Origin: Hanleya hanleyi
Lineage: Eukaryota > Mollusca > Polyplacophora > Lepidopleurida > Hanleyidae
Length of the DNA: 64,000 nucleotides
NCBI GenBank assembly: GCA_036873755.1
Contig: JAVTVY010037269.1
Location: forward strand, 62,001-126,000
Reading direction: 5' to 3'
Shown: one piece after another, positions 55,762-64,000 of the stretch
How positions within the stretch are numbered: position 1 is the first letter of the stretch
Layout: each line of letters starts with the position of its first letter
The notes under the pieces: generated by a model
Told to the model about the DNA's origin: nothing
Databases searched by the model: none
What the model saw: the letters and a program-made list of their open reading frames with translations, nothing else
Position numbers and translations under genes: made by a program

Positions 55762-56568
55762 TGTGACTTCACATTTGGTGTTTTGAAAATACATTAGATA
55801 TTGGCATATTCCATCCTATTGACTTTCCGCGTAAAATATATATGGCGTGAACAGAATGAATGTTGAGAGTGGGTGTGAATATATATATATATATATGTAT
55901 ATTTATTGCTTTCTGGTAGTTTAAGGTTATCAAAGCTAGGAAGCCTTTTGTCTTTACTCTGCAATGTAATTTTGCTTCCATTTTGAGATATTGCATGTAT
56001 ATGTATATACCATGTATGTTAGTAATAATAAGAATAAAAAAAACAAAAACAGAAAACAAAAACATTCTATTTCCATTTACTTGATTTTACCTGCATTAGC
56101 TGTACATCTGTAGCCTTTACTAGACCATACCAAAAGCACCAACATACAGTGGGTAGATGGGCACCTCTGCCTGAATAAATGTAGAAATTTATAAATAAAA
56201 CACTAAATATGCTTGTATATATAGCCACTTCATGTTGCGCTATATCATTGCGTAACTTAAACCAGGGACAGAAACTTATCTCGTGCATCAGCTATACAAG
56301 GATGATATTACCTTGAAATCTAGATTATAAGATGTGTAACACTTAGTTATGAAAACTGTCGGAACAATCAATTATATAACTGTTTTGTTACATGTCTTAT
56401 CAATATAGCAGGGCTGACGTGAGCTGAAATGGTCTAATTCCACGTGCTCTGAATGTAAGCACCCGACCTCTGTTCCAGGAACACCTGTCGCTTAACATAA
56501 TATTGGCAATCGGACATGAAGAGAGACATTAGTATGAAATGTTTTCTACATAAACAAGATTTTGGGTT
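55762..56568. other. LINE 3' end and unit sequence
   Basis: It contains an AT dinucleotide run (55,878-55,900) and the LINE tail to 56,059. Then unit 3 sequence matches 13,727-14,040 and one copy of the segment that is duplicated in units 1 and 2. Confidence 0.6.
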
Positions 56569-57000
56569 TTGCAATTTTCGCAGATCAGTGAGCGGAAAGG
56601 ACATCGATATTTACTAAACCTCCCTGAAGAAGGCAAAAAGAAGAGGCAACACATTCCATGCCTGTCACATGTGCTATCAGCAATTCCCCGTTACATTGCA
56701 CTGATTATTGTGACAGCCGTAAATAACGCCACTTTTATTCATACAATTTTGAAACAGAGACATCTTCAGACAGTGACTAACCGGATACTCTTGTCCTTGG
56801 CTCTCGGAGATTTTCTCACGGGCGCAATTATTGCTCCTCTCACTTTGGTCGTGCTTGATGTTCCGGCGAAGGTATCCATGTTTCGTGTAATCATGGTGAG
56901 TTTCCTTCTTTGTTGCCTTCACGTCACTGCGTACCATTTTCTTTTAGTGTCCATGGAGCGGTACATTACAATAGTATATCCTCTGCGCTATGGCCAAGAC
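56569..57000 (+). pseudogene. Class A GPCR pseudogene, TM1-TM3 part (unit 3, split copy)
   Basis: The frame is open through TM1 (NNATFIHT), TM2 (LALGDFLTG), TM3 and an intact MERYITIVYPLRY, so it is better preserved than its unit 1 and 2 counterparts. There is no in-frame ATG at the start. After YPLRYG the sequence passes into low-complexity A-rich DNA and a Penelope-like remnant. The receptor's second half lies at 63,130-63,730, over 6 kb away. Confidence 0.85.
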
Positions 57001-57159
57001 CCCCCAATATTTTCAGCAAAAAAAAACATACGCACACAAAACCAAACAAAAAAAGCAGAGAGAGAAAAAAAAATAAAAAAATAAAAAACGATAGAGTAAA
57101 GTGAAAAAAATGCAGATTTTACTTTCTAATAAGCATGAAGGGCACAAGAAAAAAATTCA

Positions 57160-57434
57160 TTAACATTTATAAGGTGACCTTTATTCGGCTCCCTAACAAG
57201 TAGAAACAAATTTGTGTACATTATTGCAGAATCTTATAAAACATATCTATGCGACCAAGCGCCTCCAGTGAAAGTTTCTCAAATTTGGCGATACATATCG
57301 CATGCCGACAGCAAAATACGAGTGCAGCGTGCAAGATTTATGGCGTACGTTTCTTAACTTCTGTTTAATTCCGTTGAACCCGGAGCTAGGGCCGTATCAA
57401 CCCAAGTATTTTAAGTTCCTGATGATGTCCATAT
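57160..57434 (+). mobile_element. Penelope-like 3' remnant, first part (unit 3)
   Basis: Counterpart of 15,940-16,190. It is interrupted by the LTR-like insertion at 57,435, and the remainder follows at 61,673-62,215. Confidence 0.75.
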
Positions 57435-57499
57435 TGTGAAATATGGAATTTCTGAGCAACCATACAATTACGTAAAGTTCGACTTTTCAGTGACCAACT

Positions 57500-58092
57500 T
57501 TATATAATTTGTGTGAATGCAACCTTAATATATTATGATGTATTTTGACAAAACTATTTCCGAGATTCCATTTCCTGACCTTTTAGGTCAGGTTTTTTGT
57601 ATACATAAACAGTTATATAACTTCAACTTATATAGATAATATAGAGACTGGTTGTGTAACTGCACTGGAATTGTACTTTGTGGATCCCGAATTTGATGTG
57701 CGTGTTTAGATAATGAGACAGATAGCCGAGCGGGAAGTCACAACTGCGCTGAAGATTTGACGAGTTAGTTTCGAGTTAGCTTGATCCTGCAATGTACTAG
57801 CATTGTATATATAGAAATGACCGACGTGTACAGGCAGACTAACTCAACATCATGTCTCGATGATAGATGTACCATCTCCAGTTTTGAAAGACATTTACAA
57901 ATGGTCTGATGTTAATGAAGCTGTGTTGATCTGCCTGCCGAATGCCGCCGATCATTCCTAAGTTAGGTGGAATGAATTTACAATAAATCTGGGTTTTACA
58001 GACACCATCACCCGAGTCAACAGATGACCTTGCGTTATAATATCTAGGATCGCACACAAGCCCTTGTCGTCTTGAGGACCGAAAATTCTATA
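57500..58092 (+). repeat. Left LTR-like direct repeat
   Basis: Shares with the right copy GCAACCTTAATATATTATGA, ACGAGTTAG...CGAGTTAGCTTGA and CCCTTGTCGTCTTGA blocks in order. Confidence 0.75.
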
Positions 58093-58205
58093 ATGGCGAG
58101 CGTTGCTTGAGGATAAAATTTTTTTTTTAATACAACTACAACATCATTAGACGACAGCTTCAGACGATCGACTTAGGACACTGAGAGTACTAACTTTTGA
58201 ACAAA

Positions 58206-58376
58206 ATGGCTGAGCCAGTAAAAGTGCAGGAGCTCCCGGCCATTGCTCAAGACATCACGAAACTTGTGGACAATCTACGGACTGATATTCAGGCCAAGGA
58301 CAATCGTCAATTGCAAAGAGAACAGGTAAAGGACCTTTCTTCCTTTTTGCACCAGCTGAGGTATTGCAGACGGTAA
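58206..58376 (+). CDS. Short gag-like or captured ORF (56 aa)
   Basis: ATG 58,206 follows the left repeat and primer-binding-like site by about 110 bases, where gag would start. The product is helical and charged (MAEPVKVQELPAIAQ..., QLQREQVKDL). It ends at a TAA that is itself part of CGGTAAGTC, a good 5' splice-donor match, so it may be a spliced first exon rather than a complete ORF. I recognise no domain. Confidence 0.35.
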   Translation: MAEPVKVQELPAIAQDITKLVDNLRTDIQAKDNRQLQREQVKDLSSFLHQLRYCRR

Positions 58377-59952
58377 GTCACTGAAAGGGTGACTGGCGAA
58401 AACATTTGCTGCCCTTGTTTGTTGGCCATTGTGAAGTGTGATCTTGTTCAACTCCTCGTGTGAGTTCTTCTTGAACTGCCTTGTAATTCTGACTGGGCGG
58501 AATTCCAAACTGATGTGTACAACTGCCATGAGTAATGTCCATCATTTCAGTGATGAGATCGACCCAAACACCGTTCCTTCCTACAACAGCGGCATGTTTC
58601 TCCTTTTTCTTAGTGACGTGACAGCGTGTGTCAGAAACCTCTGGAACGAATCCATTCCGTCGATACAATATTTACAGGTACAGTTCGATTCGTTTCACTT
58701 AACAGAGCCTTATACCTGGCTATAGTGATTGAACGTAACTGTGTTGTGATATATTTTCTGCCTGGACTTCCCTGAACTTTCTGTCTGGCGTTGTGACTTT
58801 CTCACTGATTGACAATATTGCGTGTGATGAACGGCTTTTAATTTACAGAAATGGGTCATGCCCCAACGAACTCTGAGACATTGTATTCTCATAACTTTCT
58901 TGGAACATTCTGGACTGAATCCTCAGACAGGTTGGTAACATGTATTGAACGATCATGTTATATGTGCCATGATAATGCCTTATATGAAATGTTGACATCT
59001 GTCGTATATTGTGCACGTTCTGTTTTGTTTATTATCGATAATGCTGCATGCCCAGTGAAGTTGGTCAAATAAATCAGTGGTAAAACTGGTAGATTGCATG
59101 AATTTTGCGAGTGGTAAATTTAGTGATTTGCAAATTGGTAAATTTGCAAATCACTAAATTTACCACTCCGCCTTTGAACTTTGGATGAAAATATTGTGAT
59201 GTGGTTCCACAATGATTTTTTATTATGACATTTATCGCGATCAGTTTCCATAATAGCTAGTGTAGCTGATAAGCTAAACACTTCACGCATTTGGGCTGAA
59301 TGGAACTAAGATTATCGCCTGTGTTGAAAGGTCCTTGATGCACTGAGTACATATACGTACTAGTGATTGTAGCATATAAATGCTAGGTATAGGTTATGGA
59401 AGCCTGGTTAGTGTCGTATGACGAGCACTTACAATCCCCGTTTAGGCTATAGGAGCTTGGATATTTGTGAAAATGTGGTTATTTGTTTATATCATCCTGA
59501 TTTTTTATTATTATTGTTTGGATCCTCAGATATAAGTCTAAGATGTTGAATGACAAATTGGGTTCAATTAACACGTATTGACAACTTCCTTAAGTGCAGT
59601 ACATATTGTGTCCGTGTCAACCATAAAACTTCTCGCTTTCATACTGAGTAACATAAGGTCCTAATATTAACCTTTGACGATGAGGTATATGCATTAGCAC
59701 TGACCATGCTAGAGAAATCTGATCCTGGGTGGTACCCATGGAAAATGTTTGAGACATAACCACAGGATAATTGTGTCTGTGTTTGAACATATTTGTTGCA
59801 ACAATATTGAAATACCATGCAGTGGTATGAATTGGACAATGTGTGTTATCATTTTGTGCAGACTTCGTTTGTCATAAATGATCGAGTTTCCCTATGTGAA
59901 TCCTTTCTACTGACATCATAATCATTTTTCTTGCAATGAACTGGTATGTTAA

Positions 59953-60282
59953 TTCCGTTTCGGAATAAGTGTATTTACTGGTGTGGACTGGAAGTTAGAG
60001 TCTGATACTCTCGATTCTAAAGAATTCTCATTCCTTGCAGATAGGATTCAAATGCCTAACACTTCCATTCCCAACCTCTTGAACGTTACCAGAATTATTA
60101 CCCGTTTGGATGCCACTCCTTGGCAAGCATTGAATATGACAATTGATGTATCGGCGCGTGACATTTTGACGTGTATTTCTTTCACCATGGTTTTGTTGGG
60201 TACCCTTGTTGCGATTTTGTATATCTTTTGTACACGTTATACTCTGTATAGATATTGTTCTCAATTTTGTTTCACCCGGTGA
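59953..60282 (+). CDS. Membrane-anchored envelope-like C-terminal ORF candidate
   Basis: The frame is open for about 109 codons with no ATG near its start. It has an extracellular-type segment, one strong hydrophobic helix (ISFTMVLLGTLVAILYIF) and a short Cys/Tyr/Arg-rich tail ending at TGA. It lies in the 3' half of the LTR-like insertion, where env sits in retroviruses and some gypsy or BEL elements. This topology is suggestive only; no family motif was recognised. Confidence 0.3.
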   Translation, partial: FRFGISVFTGVDWKLESDTLDSKEFSFLADRIQMPNTSIPNLLNVTRIITRLDATPWQALNMTIDVSARDILTCISFTMVLLGTLVAILYIFCTRYTLYRYCSQFCFTR

Positions 60283-60977
60283 CATTGGAATGCATGACCT
60301 GCCACTAGACAGTGCTCTGGAGACTGCTCTACGTGACCCTGTTTTTCCATCCTTGTATCCTCCTTTGTAATGTATTTTTTTGTTTTTAATTCTTTCCTAA
60401 CTCTTGCCATCGGGTGTGCGTTTTCATGCATGAAACGTACTCTCACTTGAGGCCAAGTTCTGGTGTATTGGTTGCGGCTGAATTGATCACTCATGCAGTT
60501 TCTAGCACCACTTCTTCCCGTCTTCTTATTATATTTCTCTTTTGTTTATTTTTTGTTTAACTGTTTTGACATTTTCATGTATTTTGTTTTATTTTGGTAA
60601 ACTATTTTGGATTTGAAGCTGAGGTACTCGAAGGATTTTCCAGCGATTGCTTTGACTTTGTGTCATCTGTTGGCACATTATTTTGACATGCGCACACTTG
60701 CAGTGTGACTGGCACGTTATGTCACATACCTAGAGTATTTCCATTGACAAATTTTGGTAAATATGGCATTCTGACCTTACGCTATGAACATGGTCTATGG
60801 TAATTGAATAATTGTTTACGATATTTGACTTATATTGCGGATAATGAACTCAGCTAAGTATACGGCCTATTCTCTGAAATTTGGATATCATTTTAGTGAG
60901 TTATGCATGCTGTTTTTCTACTTTGAATGAACTAAATTCTCCGATAATATCATTCATCTTCCATTTCTGGATTTTTT

Positions 60978-61672
60978 TTATATAATTTGTGTGCATGCAA
61001 CCTTAATATATTATGATGTGTTTTGACAAAACTATTTCCGAGATTCCATTTCATGACCTTTTAGGTCAGTTTATTTTTGTATACATAAACAGTTATATAA
61101 CTTCAATTTATATGGATAATATAGAGAACGGTTGTGTAACTGCACTGGAATTGTGAATCCCGAATTTGATGTGCATGTTTAGATAATGAGACAGATGGCC
61201 GAGCGGGAAGTCACAACTGCACTGAAGATTTGACGAGTTAGCTTCGAGTTAGCTTGACCCTGTAATGTACTAGCATTGTATATATAGAAATGACCGACGT
61301 GTACAGGCAGACTAACCATTATGTCTCGATGATAGATGTACCATCTCCAGTTTTGAAAGACATTTACAAATGGTCTGATACAATTTACAATATGCTGTGC
61401 TAGTCTGCCTGCCGAATGCTGCCGATCATTCCTAAGTTAGGTGGAATGAGTTTACAATACATCGGCTTAATATTCAACAGACATGAACGTTTTTGTTGTA
61501 TCCGGTCTCATTTAAAGAGGCTATCAAGTCTTCGAGACATCTCGTACGTCAAAACTGGAATCTATTATCTGGGTTTTATAGACACCATCACCCGAGTCAA
61601 CAGACGAGCTTGCGTTATAATATCTAGGATCGCGCACAAGCCCTTGTCGTCTTGAAGACCGAAAATTCTATA
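60978..61672 (+). repeat. Right LTR-like direct repeat
   Basis: Ends AAAATTCTATA, as the left one does, directly followed by the ATAT duplication. It contains about 105 bases (61,460-61,565) absent from the left repeat. Confidence 0.75.
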
Positions 61673-62215
61673 ATATGAACAGTAGCAATCGAAGCGTGAC
61701 GGGCTAAGTGAGTGAATAAATATGATTCAATGTCGTTTTCAACACTATTTCAGTCATATCACGACGTTTGGTCGTAAACACACCTGGAAACCACACCAGT
61801 AGGGTCATGTTTGTTCTGACACCAGAGATCCCTCGGGTGGGGTCATATTCCTTTTCACACCCGGTAACCCCACCGGTGCCCAGTTGGTCGCCTATTACGT
61901 GACCGATACATCATATGCTAGCTAACGACTTTGCAACGAAAATTACATGGATTAAGAATATTAATCCGATACGAATTTGAAACTTTTAGAACCTCGTGAT
62001 GTCTTGCCGGAACTATTGACCGCTTCTCTCTCTTGCATTTTTATGTATAGTATGAATTTTTCTTCTTCTTGAATTTGGTGCTAATGCTGTTATATGTATC
62101 AGGCCTTTGGATTATGGACGGGGAAATTCTTTAATGGACGACGGCTGAATATTGACTGACGGACTAAACGCTTGTATTTCGATTGGAATGATATTTAATA
62201 TTTAAATTATTTATT
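61673..62215 (+). mobile_element. Penelope-like 3' remnant, second part (unit 3)
   Basis: Resumes at ATATGAACAGTAGC and matches 16,190-16,675. It contains a SINE at 61,701-61,898. Confidence 0.75.
61701..61898 (+). mobile_element. SINE in Penelope-like remnant (unit 3)
   Basis: Flanked by CGTGAC at 61,695-61,700 and 61,899-61,904. Head GGGCTAAGTGAGTGAATAAA. Confidence 0.8.
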
Positions 62216-62278
62216 CTTCCGAAATTCATCATTTGCTGACGGCGAATATTTGAAAAAAATGTTGTGAGAAACAGCAAA

Positions 62279-62993
62279 ATTACAAACGTCTAATCCGTCA
62301 TTCATAATTCAGCCGTCGTCCATTAAAGAATATCCGCGTCAATAATTCAAATACCTATTCCATATTCCATAACAGTATTAGCACCAAATTGAAAAAGGCA
62401 GTCATAGTATACATAAACATAGGCTAAATTCCTGCAAGAGAGAAGCGGTCAACAGTTTTCAATCGCTGATCAGTATTCTTAATCCATAATAATCGTTGTA
62501 AAGTCGTCATCTAGAGAATGATGTATCTCAGTCACACTTTGATTGTGGTTGTTCATATGAGCAACATGAGGATTTTGAAGAACATGGGTTCATGCGGCCC
62601 CTAGCACCGGGTTAAGCGGAATTAGACACAAGTTACGAAACGTAACGCCATAGATCTTGCACGCTACGTTCGTATTTTGCTATCAGCATGCGATATGTAT
62701 CGCCAAATTTGAGAAACTTTGAATGGAGGCGCTTGATGGAATATCCCTGTTTTATAAGTTTCTGCTACAATGTTTTGTGACGTTGATTAAAATCGTCACA
62801 TTTAACACAGGATCTAGCAAATGCTACTAGGCGAGATATGTATACGGGTCCCACTGGAATATTACTGTCTAGAAAGGGATAGTTTACGATGTCGAAATTG
62901 TAATCATCTCTTTTGTCATAAAGTCGACGAGAGAGAATGCCCGCTTCACTTTCATAGAGATATAGATCTAAATATGATATGCCTGTAGGGTAG
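62279..62993 (-). mobile_element. 5'-truncated Penelope-like copy (unit 3)
   Basis: Minus-strand 3' portion of the element: 3' region plus the last about 110 codons of the RT ORF (matching 39,726-40,500), ending abruptly at 62,993. It is inserted between AACAGCAAAA and AGAGTTTACA of the unit sequence, with about 15 bases of the target missing compared with unit 2. Confidence 0.8.
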
Positions 62994-63119
62994 AGTTTAC
63001 AGAGGCGAGGATTTCTTATTTGTTGCTCGAAAATACGCTAAAACGCGTCTGTGGCCATGTAAGACCCCTGGAACATCCCCTATTGTGCTGTGATACTGGC
63101 TCCCCGAACACAAATTACT

Positions 63120-63729
63120 TCCACCGTGCCTGCCGATCATATTATCTAGTTTCCCAGTGAATTGATGCGATACGGCGGAAAAATAATACCAGATGTTGAC
63201 TGATTGTTTTACCATGTTCATATCTCCATTGTGTATTGGCTCAGATAGACATTTTTATCATCACTGTTATAGGATTGTATGTCGGAATATTCAAAGTGGC
63301 GGTGAAACAAGCCAGGGAGATGCTATATAACCACTTATAACCGTTATAACCACTTTACCTGGTCCGGAAAACATGCTCGCTGGACAGACCGACCTGAAAT
63401 CAAGACTGTTTTGGTGTTACTCATAACTGTGGGTGTGTTTGTTGTAACGAACATGCCATCCAATATCCATATACTTAGTATGTATGACAGAGATAGAGAT
63501 TCCTGTTAATACTTGTATGATTTGCTCGTTACTGTTTTTCTTAAATTTAACCCCCCTTGTATATGGACTTGGCAACCGCAGTATACGAAAAGCATTTTTC
63601 CAGTCCTTTTGCAAAAAGAGACGACAGATGAGATCCTTTGGGCACGGTGTTTCCGCGAATGTGAATGTCGCAGTAGTAGAGCCGTACAACAACCATGACA
63701 CTGGACCAATGAACTATCAGGTATCGTAA
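63120..63729 (+). pseudogene. Class A GPCR pseudogene, TM4-C-terminus (unit 3)
   Basis: It matches the intact receptor from the end of TM4 (CCGATCATATTATCTAG) through TM5, TM6 and TM7 to the C-terminal tail and 3' flank. Frameshifts occur near 63,180, 63,325 and 63,470. A short internal deletion near 63,547 removes part of the residues before NPLVY; the frame after it reads LTPLVYGLGNRSIRKAF. It is the second half of the gene begun at 56,569. Confidence 0.85.
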
Positions 63730-64000
63730 TCTGGATCATGCTCAGTACCTGTCACACCAAGGTTTATTCAACAATGATATTTGTCAATGAACAACGATAT
63801 TTTCAATGGATCGAATGTTTTTACCCGGTTCAACTTTCACGGTTCAATGCGCGTCTAAATATGTAGCAACTGGAATGAAAGTGTGAAATCCAGTCGACAA
63901 TATGAATTCCCCGAGTACAGGTATTAAATCCCGACATTCAACAATCGATCATGGTCCGTGGGGCTGATATTCACCTGTGAATATAACAGATGGCTCGATT
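63730..64000. other. GPCR 3' flank
   Basis: Matches 48,050-48,280 and 22,440-22,670, downstream of the full-length receptor copies. No gene. Confidence 0.6.

Larger units (their letters stand above)
50830..56059 (+). mobile_element. Tx1-like LINE with target duplication, 5.2 kb (unit 3)
   Basis: A 16-bp duplication bounds it: AAACATTCTGTTTCCA at 50,814-50,829 and the same with one substitution at 56,060-56,075. It comprises about 1.4 kb of 5' sequence without a recognisable ORF1, an endonuclease-RT ORF2 with frame breaks, and a short 3' region with an A-rich end (56,030-56,059). Unit sequence continues seamlessly on both sides. Confidence 0.85.
57435..61672 (+). mobile_element. LTR-retrotransposon-like insertion lacking visible pol
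   Basis: It is flanked by ATAT at 57,431-57,434 and 61,673-61,676. Units 1 and 2 show the uninterrupted Penelope-like sequence. Direct repeats of about 600-700 bp sit at both ends (about 57,500-58,092 and 60,978-61,672). Right after the first repeat comes TGGCGAGCGTTGC, resembling the TGGCGA primer-binding sites of gypsy-type elements. The interior has two short candidate ORFs only. The first 65 bases of the left repeat have no clear match in the right one, and the right one has about 105 extra bases. It is best read as a decayed or non-autonomous LTR element. Confidence 0.65.

Noticed and set aside
57713..57760. tRNA-like A box (GATAGCCGAGCGGGAA; TGGCCGAGCGGG in the right repeat) in the LTR-like repeat
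   Set aside because: No B box or cloverleaf follows; it looks like a chance match within the terminal repeat.
58438..58725. 95-codon plus-strand frame in the LTR-like insertion
   Set aside because: No domain, no conserved start, and an equally long frame on the opposite strand; treated as chance.

Overview
This is a eukaryotic, AT-rich, transposon-packed locus. It most likely comes from a marine lophotrochozoan such as a mollusc, but the phylum is an inference. The reasons are LINE, Penelope-like and Crypton-like remnants, a SINE family whose head reads GGGTGAGTGAGTGAA (which recalls molluscan SINEs), and a small lineage-specific family of intronless class A GPCR genes. No bacterial operons, rRNA operon, tRNA genes or CRISPR arrays were seen.

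The window is built from about 2.5 copies of a roughly 25 kb duplicated unit. Unit 1 is about 1-24,733, unit 2 about 24,734-50,650, and unit 3 runs from about 50,650 past the end. Units 1 and 2 are nearly identical over long stretches. In order, a unit holds: a composite of dead LINEs (LINE-A, then a CR1-like LINE carrying a nested Tx1-like fragment), a short Tx1-like fragment between long direct repeats, a GPCR gene split by a Penelope-like remnant, Crypton-like and gypsy-like scraps, then a full-length GPCR copy followed by the orphan 5' end of another. Only the unit 2 full-length GPCR (47,075-48,043) is intact. Its unit 1 partner has a frameshift. The split GPCRs are pseudogenes in all three units.

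Because units 1 and 2 are so similar, each serves as an empty-site control for the other. Four insertions are private to unit 1: two members of a family with palindromic ends that inserted at A^T without target duplication (2,753-3,355, which carries a 5S rRNA-like segment, and 3,502-4,624); a 2.85 kb TIR element with a TATAA target duplication (4,731-7,575); and a 3.1 kb foldback element (9,171-12,257) containing a SINE with a 13-bp target duplication. Unit 2 alone carries a tandem pair of Penelope-like elements (39,726-45,443, minus strand). Their domain order is permuted (GIY-YIG endonuclease, then a CxC linker, then RT), as in the Naiad type. Unit 3 carries a nearly full-length Tx1-like LINE (50,830-56,059, 16-bp target duplication), an LTR-retrotransposon-like insertion without visible pol (57,435-61,672), and a 5'-truncated Penelope-like piece.

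The most unusual signals are the A^T-inserting palindrome-ended family, and a hairpin in the Penelope-like 3' region whose stem is rebuilt with different base pairs in diverged copies.
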